A stretch of 64,000 nt of DNA from Streptomyces griseochromogenes (lineage in GTDB: Bacteria; Actinomycetota; Actinomycetes; Streptomycetales; Streptomycetaceae): positions 5,642,001-5,706,000 of the forward strand of contig NZ_CP016279.1 in assembly GCF_001542625.1 (NCBI RefSeq). The letters run 5' to 3'. This document shows positions 52,316-60,973 of the stretch, piece by piece; the stretch's first letter is position 1; every line of letters starts with the position of its first letter. The notes under the pieces are model-generated. The model was not told the DNA's origin. It saw only the letters and a program-made list of their open reading frames with translations, and did not search any database. The position numbers and the translations under genes are program-made.

Positions 52316-53971
52316 ATGTCCCGCAGACGTCGCGACCCTGGTCGGCCGTGGCTGGTCCTGGCCGTGCTGTGCAGCGGATTCTTCCTGATCATCCTGGACA
52401 CCACGATGGTCAACGCGGCCATCCCCGCCATGCTCCGTGATCTCGGCGCCGGCCTCGGCCAGGCACTTTGGGTGGTGAACTCCTACATCCTGGCCTGCGC
52501 CGTCTTCTTGATCACAGCTGGACGGCTCGGCGACCGCTTCGGCCCCAAGCGGATGTACCTGACAGGTCTGCTGATCTTCACCGTTGCCTCCGGACTGTGC
52601 GGACTCTCCGGCAGCGCCGACGAGTTGACAGCTCTGCGCGCGGTCCAGGGGCTGGGCGCGGCGCTGCTGACGCCGCAGACCAGCGCCTTCATCGCCGTAC
52701 TTTTTCCCCCGGAGCGGCGCGGCACCGCATTCGGCGTCTGGAGCGGCGTGATCGGACTGTCCGCGGTGGCCGGTCCGCTCGCCGGCGGTGCGTTGGTCGC
52801 CGTGGCCGGCTGGGAGTGGATCTTCCTGGTCAATGTGCCGGTGGGGCTCGTCGCGCTCGTCCTCGCGGCAGTGGTGGTGCCCGATCACCGACCCCTCATC
52901 CGCCACCGCTGGGATCTCCCGGGCACGCTCCTGGCGACCTGCGGCCTGGCAACCCTCTCCTACGGCCTGCTGGAGTACCGCCGACCGGCGACCGGAGACC
53001 TCGCGGGATCCGCCACCCTGCTCTCGCTCGGCGCCGGAACGGCCCTGCTGCTCGCCTTCGTGATCCAGCAACGGACCAACCACGACGAACCCCTCGTGCC
53101 GCACGTCCTTTACGGACAACGCGACTTCGTGCCTGCCGCGGCCATCGGCGCCGGCGTCTACTTCGCCGTGACCGGTACGGCACTGCCGCTCCTGCTCTAC
53201 CTCCAGGACGTCCTGGGCAACACCCCACTCGCCGCCGCACAGGTCACCGCACCCTCCGCGTTCACCGTCGGTCTCGTCGCCGTGGTCGTGGGTCGGCTGA
53301 GCAACGGTCCTCGTGCCAGGCCGCTGCTCGTCACCGGGCTGCTCGTCTACGCGGCCGGGCTGGCGTTGACCGCGGCCTGTGCACGGCCCGGGATGAACGC
53401 ATGGCGGCTGTTGCCTGCCATGCTGGTCACCGACGCGGGCATCGGATGCACCCTGGCCCCCGCGGCGAAGATCGCGCTGGGCGGTATAGCTCCCGCCGTC
53501 ACCGCCAGCGCCTCCGGAGTGCTCAACACCGCCCGGCAGGTCGGCGGCGTCCTCGGCAGCGCGGTCGTCGGCGCCCTGCTCCGCGCGCGGCTGGCCACCG
53601 AGCTGCGCTCCCGCGCCCGAGCCGCCGCACCCGAACTACCCCCGCCGCTGCGCACCTTGTTCACCGACACCGTCACCCACGCTCCTGGCGATGGCATCAC
53701 CCCGCCACCGACGCCCACCGGTGTGGACCCCGCACAGGCCGACCACTTCCACACCCTCGCCGACGCCGTCTTCCGGCACGCCTTCGTCCATGCGTGGCGC
53801 ACCACCCTGGTCCTACCCATCGGCGTCCTCCTGCTGTGCTGCCTGCTGAGCCGGAGGTTGTCCGCCGGCGACGCCACACCCTCGACGCCGCCCCGCCGTG
53901 GGCGCCATGTCAGACGCCCGGGACGTCACGCCGCCGGACGTCCCGTCAACTGCCCCTGCTCGCACCCCTGA
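52316..53971 (+). CDS. MFS drug exporter, DHA2 (EmrB/QacA) family
   Basis: 551 aa, AGGAGAGGAGG upstream. Fourteen hydrophobic segments from about 15 to 505. Motif A is GRLGDRFGPKRMYLTG, and motif C lies in GVIGLSAVAGPLAGGALV with WEWIFLVNVPVG after it, as in EmrB-type pumps. It probably exports the cluster product by proton antiport. The last 45 residues are Pro/Arg-rich and cytoplasmic. Confidence 0.92.
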   Translation: MSRRRRDPGRPWLVLAVLCSGFFLIILDTTMVNAAIPAMLRDLGAGLGQALWVVNSYILACAVFLITAGRLGDRFGPKRMYLTGLLIFTVASGLCGLSGSADELTALRAVQGLGAALLTPQTSAFIAVLFPPERRGTAFGVWSGVIGLSAVAGPLAGGALVAVAGWEWIFLVNVPVGLVALVLAAVVVPDHRPLIRHRWDLPGTLLATCGLATLSYGLLEYRRPATGDLAGSATLLSLGAGTALLLAFVIQQRTNHDEPLVPHVLYGQRDFVPAAAIGAGVYFAVTGTALPLLLYLQDVLGNTPLAAAQVTAPSAFTVGLVAVVVGRLSNGPRARPLLVTGLLVYAAGLALTAACARPGMNAWRLLPAMLVTDAGIGCTLAPAAKIALGGIAPAVTASASGVLNTARQVGGVLGSAVVGALLRARLATELRSRARAAAPELPPPLRTLFTDTVTHAPGDGITPPPTPTGVDPAQADHFHTLADAVFRHAFVHAWRTTLVLPIGVLLLCCLLSRRLSAGDATPSTPPRRGRHVRRPGRHAAGRPVNCPCSHP

Positions 53972-54033
53972 CGAATCCTCCCGCTGTCCCTGAAGCACGT
54001 CCAGCGGATCGTCATCCACGAAGGAGGCCGGCC

Positions 54034-54534
54034 ATGTACTGCTCTCAACTTCCCGACCATGTCGGCGCGGTCGACGCCACGGCCACCTGGCACCTACCCG
54101 CGCACGACACCTCCGCCGGCGTGGCACGCCGCCACGTGCGCTCCTTCGTGCGGGGACGACAGTGTGCCGCGCCGGCCGAAGACTGCACTCTCATCGCGTC
54201 CGAGTTGGTCGCCAACGCGATCCACCACGGCGCCGGCCCCGTCTGGCTCACGCTCCGCCACCTCGTGCACGACGACGGCAGCGAGGCCCTCCAGCTCCTC
54301 GTGGGCGACCACGGCACGGGCCGGGGACCGATCACGCCCGTCCGCGACCCGGCCGGGGGCGCCCTGCGCACCTCGGGTCGCGGGCTGACCATCGTGGACG
54401 CGCTGTCCACCGCCTGGGGATCCACGCGCATCGCGGACGGACACGTCGTGTGGGCCACTGTGCGCCTGGAGAGCCGGCCGGACGCCCGCGGGCGCGCTAC
54501 ACGACACCGTCGAGGGCTCGCCCGACGGGCCTGA
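54034..54534 (+). CDS. RsbW-like ATP-binding regulator (HATPase_c_2)
   Basis: 166 aa from the ATG at 54034 (AAGGAGG upstream); the longer overlapping frame inside the MFS gene is spurious. ARRHVRSFVRGR, N-box LIASELVANAIHHG, LLVGDHGTG in place of the usual D-x-S/G-x box, then GRGLTIVDALSTAWGSTRI and VVWATVRL. These Streptomyces relatives of SpoIIAB/RsbW act as anti-sigma factors or kinases. It sits between the two exporters, so a regulatory role in the cluster is possible. Confidence 0.85.
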   Translation: MYCSQLPDHVGAVDATATWHLPAHDTSAGVARRHVRSFVRGRQCAAPAEDCTLIASELVANAIHHGAGPVWLTLRHLVHDDGSEALQLLVGDHGTGRGPITPVRDPAGGALRTSGRGLTIVDALSTAWGSTRIADGHVVWATVRLESRPDARGRATRHRRGLARRA

Positions 54535-54633
54535 TCCGCGGCAACCGCACGCCCTCGCGTGCCGCGACTCCGGGAACACCGCACGACCGTCGGGTGCGCA
54601 CCTGGCGCGCCCCGAACATTTTGGAGGCACTGG

Positions 54634-56811
54634 ATGCTTCGACGACTGGGAACGCTCGTCGCCCGCCGCGCACGCACCGTCCTGGTACTGGCCGGCCTGA
54701 TCACAGTCGTGGCCGGGACCGTCGGCTCGGGCGTCTTCGGTCATCTCAAGGCCGGAGGCTTCCAGGACCCCGCCGCGCCGTCCAGCAAGGCGGCCCGGCT
54801 CCTCGACGAGGAACCAGGCGGGACGACGGGGCTGGTGCTCCTCGTACACCCGCGGCACGGCACCGTCGACTCACCGGCGGCGCAGACCGCGGGCCGGAAC
54901 CTCACCGGCCGGCTCGGCCATCGTCCGGATGTCAGAGACGTCGTCTCCTACTGGCGCACACCGGACGACCGGCTCAAGGCGCCCGACGGCCGGACCGCAC
55001 TCGTCCTCGTCCGCTTCACCGGTGACCAGGCGGAGGCCGCGCAGCACGCCGACGCGCTCCTCACCGAGGACGTTGCCGGCAAGGCCGCCGGCCCCGAACT
55101 CACGGTACTCGCGGGAGGTCCGCTGGGCATCGGCCACGACGTCACCACACAGGTGGCCAAGGACCTGGGGCTGGCCGAAGGCATCGCCGTGCCGATCACG
55201 CTGGTGCTGCTCATCCTCGTGTTCCGCGGTCTCGTCCCCGCACTGATCCCGCTGGCGATCGGCACGGCGGCCATCCTCGTCACCCTCGCCGAACTCCGTC
55301 TCCTTGCCGCGGTCACCGACGTGTCGGTCTTCGCGCTCAACCTCACCACGGCGCTGGGGCTCGGCCTCGCGATCGACTACGGACTCCTGATGGTCAGCCG
55401 TTTCCGTGAACAGGTGGCCTCCGCCCACGACCTGGGGGAAGCCCTGGCCCATACGGTCGCCACCGCCGGCCGGACCATCGTGTTCTCCGCCGCCACGGTC
55501 ATCGCCGCGCTGAGCACGCTGCTGGCCTTCCCGCTCTACTTCCTCCGCTCCTTCGCCTATGCCGGGCTCGGAGTCGTGGCAACGGCTGCCCTGTCGGCAC
55601 TGTTCGTCACGCCCGCCTTGCTGACCGTCTTCGGACACCGCGTGGCACCGGCCACAGCCCGCGGACGCGGCGGCGAGAGAACCTCCCGGGCACGCCCGGC
55701 CACCGGCGGCGCCTGGTACAGCGTCGCCCGGACGGTCTTCCGGCGCCCTCTGATGTCCGCCGTGCCCGCCGCCACCCTCTTGGCGCTCGCCACCGCACCG
55801 CTGCTCGGCGTCCACTTCGGGATGCCCGACGAACGCGTCCTGCCCCCGACCTCGCCGAGCAGAGCGGCCGCCACCGCCCTGCGCACGGATTTCCCCGACT
55901 TCAGCGGTGCCGGCACCCTCGACGTCGTGCTGACCGACGCCGCCGACCCGAAGCGCGTCGCCGCGTACGCACGGAGCCTGTCGGCGCTGCCCGGCGTGAC
56001 ATCCGTCGACTGCGGCACCGGGCCCTGCGTACCCGGTACTCCATCAGCCCCCGCCGACACGCAACCGACCCGCGGCATCGTGCACCTCACCGTACGCACG
56101 GCCCACGCCTCCGACTCGGCAGCGGCACAGCGGCTGGTGGCCCGGATCCGAGCGGTGGACGCTCCCCGTCACACCGCCGCGCTCGTCGGTGGGCCGGCCG
56201 CACAGGTCGTGGACACCAAGCAGGCGATTCGGCAACGACTGCCGCTGGTGATCGCGATGATCGCCGTCAGCACATTCCTGCTGTTGTTCCTGTTCACCGG
56301 CAGTGTCATCCAGCCCCTGCGCGCACTGGCGCTCAACACACTCGGTTTCGGCGCGATCCTCGGCACGCTCGTATGGATCTTCCAGGAGGGCAACCTCTCC
56401 TCCCTTCTGGGCTTCACACCGATGCCGATGGACACCGCGATGACCCTGCTGATGTTCTGTCTGGTGTTCGGTCTCTCCACCGACTACGAGGTGTTCGTCC
56501 TCGGACGTATCAAGGAACTGCACGACCAGGGACTGCCGGCAGCGCAGGCAGTGCCGCGGGGGCTCGCCCGTACCGGGGGCCTCGTGTCCGTCGCGGCTGC
56601 CCTGCTCGCCGTGAGCCTGCTGGCCTTCACGACCAGTTCGGTCACCTTCATGCAGATGTTCGGACTCGGCAGCGGACTGGCGATTCTCGTCGATGCCACG
56701 ATCGTCCGGGGCGTGCTCCTGCCCGCCTTCCTGAGCCTGCTCGGCGAGCGCGCTTGGTACTGCCCTCGCTGGTTGCGGCGGCTTCACACGAGGTTCGGGC
56801 TGACCGGCTGA
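54634..56811 (+). CDS. MMPL-family (RND-like) lipid/natural-product exporter
   Basis: 725 aa from the ATG at 54634 (TTGGAGG upstream); the track back to 54559 is less likely. Twelve TM helices in two repeats. TM1 is VLVLAGLITVVAGTVGS; the large periplasmic-type loop follows; TM4-5 hold the proton-relay motif GLGLAIDYGLLMVSRFREQ, and the second repeat LVFGLSTDYEVFVLGRIKEL. MMPL proteins move lipids, siderophores and polyenes; they also accompany aryl-polyene clusters. Likely second exporter for a hydrophobic product. Confidence 0.92.
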   Translation: MLRRLGTLVARRARTVLVLAGLITVVAGTVGSGVFGHLKAGGFQDPAAPSSKAARLLDEEPGGTTGLVLLVHPRHGTVDSPAAQTAGRNLTGRLGHRPDVRDVVSYWRTPDDRLKAPDGRTALVLVRFTGDQAEAAQHADALLTEDVAGKAAGPELTVLAGGPLGIGHDVTTQVAKDLGLAEGIAVPITLVLLILVFRGLVPALIPLAIGTAAILVTLAELRLLAAVTDVSVFALNLTTALGLGLAIDYGLLMVSRFREQVASAHDLGEALAHTVATAGRTIVFSAATVIAALSTLLAFPLYFLRSFAYAGLGVVATAALSALFVTPALLTVFGHRVAPATARGRGGERTSRARPATGGAWYSVARTVFRRPLMSAVPAATLLALATAPLLGVHFGMPDERVLPPTSPSRAAATALRTDFPDFSGAGTLDVVLTDAADPKRVAAYARSLSALPGVTSVDCGTGPCVPGTPSAPADTQPTRGIVHLTVRTAHASDSAAAQRLVARIRAVDAPRHTAALVGGPAAQVVDTKQAIRQRLPLVIAMIAVSTFLLLFLFTGSVIQPLRALALNTLGFGAILGTLVWIFQEGNLSSLLGFTPMPMDTAMTLLMFCLVFGLSTDYEVFVLGRIKELHDQGLPAAQAVPRGLARTGGLVSVAAALLAVSLLAFTTSSVTFMQMFGLGSGLAILVDATIVRGVLLPAFLSLLGERAWYCPRWLRRLHTRFGLTG

Positions 56812-57158
56812 TCACCTCCATCACGACCCTCACGACCAGGCCATCATGCGCACTGCCGGTGATCGTGACGGCCGGGACGGCCGACGAGTGACGGACCGGT
56901 GCGTCATGTGCAGTTCCCACTCCGCCGCCGGCGCCGGTGCGGTCACCCCCGTGGCCCGCATCATGCGCCAGGCTGGCTTGGCCTGACCGGGCTGCGGCTG
57001 CGGCTGCGGCTGCGCAGGAGGCACCGCACCGCCATCGCGGACAGCGCCGCCGCGAAGGCAGCGGGCCTCATCGGCCGCGACCTCACCGCCGCAGTGGTGA
57101 ACACGAAGTACGTCGGCAACACACAGGCTCCACGCGTAGGGCCGTCTGGTTTCGAGGT
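56812..57158. other. intergenic, no confident gene
   Basis: A 32-codon frame from the GTG at 56887 reads MCSSHSAAGAGAVTPVARIM and stops; the tract 56988-57017 is a GCGGCT/GCTGCG simple repeat. The cluster seems to end at 56811. Confidence 0.35.
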
Positions 57159-57389
57159 GTGCTGACCTTGGTCGGACGGGCGTGGGGGTGGGCCGTGCGG
57201 TACGGCGTAGTGGTGGAGGAATTGGACGCCGAGGTGATGGCGGAGCTTCCGACGGGTGAGGCGCGGCACGAGGGGCTGGGGTTCGTTGAGTTGGTGCGCG
57301 CTGATTCCCCGGCGTGGCCGGATGTGCGCGACACCGGGAGCATTGAGGAGATTCGCGAGGCGTTTGGGGCGCGCTGCTGGATTCGGTAG
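57159..57389 (+). CDS. hypothetical 76-aa protein
   Basis: GTG start; reads VLTLVGRAWGWAVRYGVVVE, then ARHEGLGFVELVRADSPAWP and TGSIEEIREAFGARCWIR. Natural residue pattern but no recognised domain and a weak start. May be a fragment. Confidence 0.35.
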   Translation: MLTLVGRAWGWAVRYGVVVEELDAEVMAELPTGEARHEGLGFVELVRADSPAWPDVRDTGSIEEIREAFGARCWIR

Positions 57390-57483
57390 ATGCCGCGTGC
57401 GGGCACGATCGAGGTGCGCGAGATCGGATGGGCCGGCTGAGGTATTGCACGCTACCGCGTAGGGGGCCGCCTGCCCATGAGCG

Positions 57484-57509
57484 AGGGGCGGTCCAGGAGG
57501 ACCGCCCCT
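57484..57509 (-). terminator. hairpin terminator of the secreted RNase gene
   Basis: Perfect 11-bp stem AGGGGCGGTCC with its complement around the loop AGGA, 70 bp past the RNase stop; it may also serve the 57159 ORF in the other direction. Confidence 0.8.
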
Positions 57510-57578
57510 GATGGAGCCTCAGCTCACGAACCTCGGCCCCCATCTGAACAGGACGGTGGTTGAAGTCCTGCCGGAGTG

Positions 57579-57998
57579 TCAGAGCTGGTAGAAGTCGGTG
57601 TAGTGGTTGGGCGAATACCAGACCACGCCGGTGTTGGAATCGACGACGATCCGGTAGGCGTCCCGATGGGCGCCGCAGGCGCGCGGATAGACGTCGTACT
57701 CGTAGAAGGTGTCACCGGACGGCAACTGCCCGTCGTTGTTGTAGAACTCGCCGCCCGCGTAACTGCACTCGCCGTCCGGCCAGTCGTACCAGCCGCGAGC
57801 GGTCGGGTAGCCGAGGTCTGACCAGGTCGAGTTCGCCGAGGCCGCGTCGGAGCAGCCGTTGATGCTGCAGGAGCTGTAGACCGCCGCATTCGCGGCAGGG
57901 CTGTTGACGGCGGACACACCGAGCACGGAGGCGATGGTGGCGATCAGCACAGCGGACCGCTTGGCCCAGGACAGCCGGGGACGTCGCAGAGTCAGCAA
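57579..57998 (-). CDS. secreted guanyl-specific ribonuclease (RNase Sa/barnase superfamily)
   Basis: 139 aa from the TTG at 57998, placed by GGAGGG four bases upstream (the frame opens at 58010). Signal peptide to about residue 38 (SAVLIATIASVLGVSAVNSP, ANA-A). The mature part keeps the microbial RNase core: YAGGEFYNNDGQLP, FYEYDVYP with the general-base Glu, AYRIVVDSNTG with the Arg, and SPNHYTDFYQL with the catalytic His, in RNase Sa order. Two to four Cys could form disulphides. It cleaves RNA after G. No barstar-like inhibitor gene is visible beside it; a secreted enzyme need not have one. Confidence 0.85.
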   Translation of the reverse strand: MLTLRRPRLSWAKRSAVLIATIASVLGVSAVNSPAANAAVYSSCSINGCSDAASANSTWSDLGYPTARGWYDWPDGECSYAGGEFYNNDGQLPSGDTFYEYDVYPRACGAHRDAYRIVVDSNTGVVWYSPNHYTDFYQL

Positions 57999-58395
57999 GG
58001 AACCCTCCAATTGAAAGCACGCATGGACATGACACTCTGGTGGCTTCGTGCGACAACAGGGTGTATGGCCGGTTGCGAGGGAGGGGCAATTGCCTTTGAC
58101 GCAGGCACATTGTGCTCCGCTCCCCCAAGAGTGCTTGTTCGGGCAGTCGGAGTTCCCGTGTGGTCATCTCGGCCAGCAGGCACAGCATGTTCTGGAAGCC
58201 CTGCGCGTCATCGCTGAACCTGAACTCGGGGAGCAGTCCGGCGTACGGCCTCCCAGGTGCCGAGGATCACGCGGGGAAGGTACGCGCCCCGACCACTGAC
58301 GGGACGCGCCACAGGGTCGGCCAAGGATCACAGAGATCCCACAAGAACCGCTCCTACGGCGCCTCGGCGGAAGTCGGCAACGAGGGGGAGCACCC

Positions 58396-58473
58396 GTGGA
58401 TCGTTCACGTCGCCTGGGCGGACGCTATCGTCTGGAACAGGTCCTGGGGCAAGGGGGGATGGCCGAGGAGACC
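58396..58473 (+). pseudogene. Ser/Thr kinase N-terminal fragment
   Basis: A GTG starts RRLGGRYRLEQVLGQGGMAE, the exact first strand and glycine loop of PknB-like kinases. The frame then diverges at once. Only about 25 codons are left. Confidence 0.5.
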
Positions 58474-58704
58474 TCGCCCGCGTGCTTCCACACTGGCATG
58501 CCAAAGCAGCCGAAGCCCCCACGGACGCCGATCGCCGGACCCTCAGCCGTCTCGTCGGCCGTCGCATCGTCCGCACAGGATTGACCCTGTACACAGCCGT
58601 GCACGGCGAGAAAGCCCCGCGTCCCTGACGGGCGGCCCACGCCATGACTCGACAGCACTTCACCGACACCTACGTGACGCATCGCCCCAGCTCAACAACG
58701 ACCC

Positions 58705-59165
58705 GGACACTCCGGCACTCAGTAAGACCGACGTCGAGGACCTGCACCCGGCGGACAGCGCGGAAAGATCTGCCAAAGGCGGGGCGATCGAGTGGATTCA
58801 CTGGCAGTCCGGCACCGCCCAGCTGCTGCCCCGCCTGAACGCCCGCCGCACCCGCGGCCCGTTGTTCCTCACCGGCCGCAGAGCCCCGGCCGGGACGCCG
58901 ACGCTGGACGTCTGTCCGGAGACGGGCCGAGCCCTGCTCTCCTACCGCCGAGCCGAGGAGATCTTCGAGGAAAACACCCGGCTGCGGGTCAACCCGCTCG
59001 CCTCACCCGAGGACATCGAGTACCTGGACGGCTGGACCCTGCACCGGCTCCGCCACAGCGCCCTCACCCACGACGCCGAGGACGGCACCTCCACCCCGAT
59101 GCTCCTCGCACGGTCCCGGCACGCTTCCGTCCGCTCCCTGGAGCAGTACGCCCGCCCCGCTTTGC
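58705..59165 (+). pseudogene. tyrosine recombinase (integrase) C-terminal fragment
   Basis: The frame reads KGGAIEWIHWQSGTAQLLPR, SYRRAEEIFEENTRLRVNPL, then LDGWTLHRLRHSALTHDAED with the HxLRH active-site box and SRHASVRSLEQYARP with the nucleophilic Tyr. The N-terminal and first-Arg regions are missing, and the frame runs into unrelated sequence after 59165. It is the mark of a lost integrated element or an IS-like recombinase. Confidence 0.7.
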
Positions 59166-59296
59166 ATCGTGGGGCAGAGGCAGGAGACCGGGGCCTTGCA
59201 GGGGAAGCAGTTCGTCGCTCGCCGCGCCCGGTGGCGGCGATGCCGCACGCGCCTGTGCGTGGCTCGGCGGGCGCCGCATCGCCGGCCACGCACGGG

Positions 59297-59905
59297 TCAG
59301 GCGAAGCCGATCTGCTGGTAGAAGGTCCGGTTGTCCCAGAAGAGGAACTCCTCCTCCATCACTCCCTGCTTGTTCCAGATGCCGACCGTGGCCATGTTGA
59401 TGGAGAACTTCTTGCCCGTCGGCTGGATGAAGCCGCCCATGCCGTCCGGCATGGGACGTGTGAAGGAGCCCTGCATGACACCGGTCACCGAGGTCAGGTT
59501 GTCCTTGGCGATGCGGATCGGGTGCTCGGTGATGCGCGTGTCCGGCGCCCAGACGAACTGGCTCTTCATGTCGGCGATATGCCGGTCGATGCCGTCCGTG
59601 TAGTGGCCGTCGGGCCAGTGGACGCGGATGTTCTGTGCGTGGCTCTCACCGATCCTGTCCCACTGCTGACCGGAGTAGACGGCGAAGTCCAGCTCGTCGA
59701 AGATCTCGAGGTGCTTGCGCTCCGTATCGGTCAGGTGGGTCGGCCAGAACGACTCGGCCTGTGGGGTGGAGGCCGGGTCGCCGAGCAGTTCCCGGTTGCC
59801 CGTGGCCGCGGCTGCCAGGTCGGTTCCGCTGGCTACCGCGGTGATGGCGAGGGCGCCCAGGGCGGCGGCACCTCCGCCTCGGAGGACGTTGCGACGGTTG
59901 ATCAT
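59297..59905 (-). CDS. exported SnoaL-like (NTF2-fold) protein
   Basis: 202 aa, AAGGAA upstream. The N-terminus NRRNVLRGGGAAALGALAIT is a twin-Arg-like or lipid-free export signal (RR followed by a hydrophobic run). The domain has ELDFAVYSGQQWDRIGESHA, RVHWPDGHYTDGIDRHIADM and VGIWNKQGVMEEEFLFWDNR, the cone-shaped NTF2/SnoaL fold used by polyketide cyclases and many binding proteins. It forms an operon with the DoxX gene upstream, under the MarR operators. Confidence 0.85.
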   Translation of the reverse strand: MINRRNVLRGGGAAALGALAITAVASGTDLAAAATGNRELLGDPASTPQAESFWPTHLTDTERKHLEIFDELDFAVYSGQQWDRIGESHAQNIRVHWPDGHYTDGIDRHIADMKSQFVWAPDTRITEHPIRIAKDNLTSVTGVMQGSFTRPMPDGMGGFIQPTGKKFSINMATVGIWNKQGVMEEEFLFWDNRTFYQQIGFA

Positions 59906-59952
59906 GTCGGTTCCTTGTCTACGAGATCACGCTGGGGAGAGGGGGGTGAGGC

Positions 59953-60327
59953 TTAGAAGGCGTAGGGGCCGAAGCGGCCCCAGGCCACCAGGGCAGCCAG
60001 GAGGAGCAGCACCAGACTGACCGGGATCGCCTTCGCCTCCTTGCGGCGCACGTGCACCGCGGCGGCGCCCAGCATGGTCACCGCGAGTCCGAGGGCGACC
60101 CAGGCCGCCAGGGCAGGCGCGATGCCGAGCGCGGCGGGGAGGATCAGCCCCAAGGCTCCGAGCGCCTCGACGGCGCCGATCGCTCTGACCGACCTCGGGG
60201 AGAAGTCCTCGACCCAGGCCATGCCCGAGGCGGCCAGCTTCTCGCGTGGCTGGCTGATCTTCATCAGCCCTGCCATCAGGAACAGGAGCGCGAGGATGCT
60301 CGCAGCGATCCACAGGGCGGTGTTCAT
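59953..60327 (-). CDS. DoxX-family membrane protein
   Basis: 124 aa from the ATG at 60327. Four TM helices: WIAASILALLFLMAGLMK, IGAVEALGALGLILPAAL, WVALGLAVTMLGAAAVHV and VSLVLLLLAALVAWGRFG. The segment MAGLMKISQPREKLA is the DoxX signature. DoxX proteins are linked to quinone or oxidative-stress functions. First gene of the operon that reads into the SnoaL-like gene 47 bp away. Confidence 0.85.
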   Translation of the reverse strand: MNTALWIAASILALLFLMAGLMKISQPREKLAASGMAWVEDFSPRSVRAIGAVEALGALGLILPAALGIAPALAAWVALGLAVTMLGAAAVHVRRKEAKAIPVSLVLLLLAALVAWGRFGPYAF

Positions 60328-60349
60328 CAGGGGATTCCCTATCCATTGA

Positions 60350-60430
60350 CTTGATGCTTCAAGCCCGAAGCTAGCGCTGGAGACTTGAAGCGTCAAGTGA
60401 GGAGGATTGGATTTGACTTGAAGGATCAAG
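60350..60430. promoter_or_regulatory. three MarR-type operator palindromes
   Basis: The palindrome CTTGA-N4-TCAAG occurs three times: 60350-60363 (N4 TGCT), 60384-60397 (AGCG, extended to ACTTGA...TCAAGT) and 60417-60430 (AGGA). Start-to-start spacing is 34 and 33 bp, about three helical turns. They fill the divergent promoter between doxX-like and marR-like genes, and the third ends 13 bp before the MarR start codon. Autorepression and repression of both operons is the natural inference. Confidence 0.85.
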
Positions 60431-60443
60431 CTAGGATGGGGTC

Positions 60444-60926
60444 ATGGACACGCATGAGCCCCGCTGGCTGAACGCCGAGGAGAGGCAGACCTGGCTCTCC
60501 CTGACCGCCATGGTGATCAACCTGTCGAACGCGCTGGACACCCAGTTGCAGCGCGATGCAGGGATCAGCCACTTCGAGTACCAGGTCCTCGCCACCCTGT
60601 CCGAGGCCGCCGAACGCACCATGCGCATGAGCGACCTGGCGATCCTCACCAACGGCTCGCTCTCCCGCCTGTCCCACGTGGTCAAGCGCCTGGAGAAGCA
60701 AGGCTGGGTGCGCCGCACCCCCGATCCGGACAACGGCCGCTACACCCTGGCCATCCTCACCGAAACGGGCTGGGAAAAAATCGTCGCCACCGCCCCGGGC
60801 CATGTCGAGGAGGTCCGCCGCCTCGTCTTCGACCCGCTCACTCAGGCCCAGCAGCGCACCCTGCGGGCCATCGGCCACCGCGTCAATCAGGCTGTCGACC
60901 CCACCGACACCTGCCGCCTGGACTGA
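60444..60926 (+). CDS. MarR-family transcriptional regulator
   Basis: 160 aa. EERQTWLSLTAMVINLSNAL, GISHFEYQVLATLSEAAERT, LAILTNGSLSRLSHVVKRLE (recognition helix) and GWVRRTPDPDNGRYTLAILT (wing) follow MarR order. It probably binds the three upstream palindromes and is released by a phenolic or oxidant ligand. The ligand-generating or -removing neighbours would be the LigB-type dioxygenase and DoxX. Confidence 0.92.
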   Translation: MDTHEPRWLNAEERQTWLSLTAMVINLSNALDTQLQRDAGISHFEYQVLATLSEAAERTMRMSDLAILTNGSLSRLSHVVKRLEKQGWVRRTPDPDNGRYTLAILTETGWEKIVATAPGHVEEVRRLVFDPLTQAQQRTLRAIGHRVNQAVDPTDTCRLD

Positions 60927-60973
60927 CGATGCGCCTCACACATCGGTCCGGCCCGCCCCGCGGAAGGCTCACC

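Noticed and set aside
56887..56985. 32-codon ORF (MCSSHSAAGAGAVTPVARIM) as a peptide precursor
   Set aside because: No modifying enzymes nearby, no ribosome site, and simple-repeat DNA follows; too little to support a RiPP.
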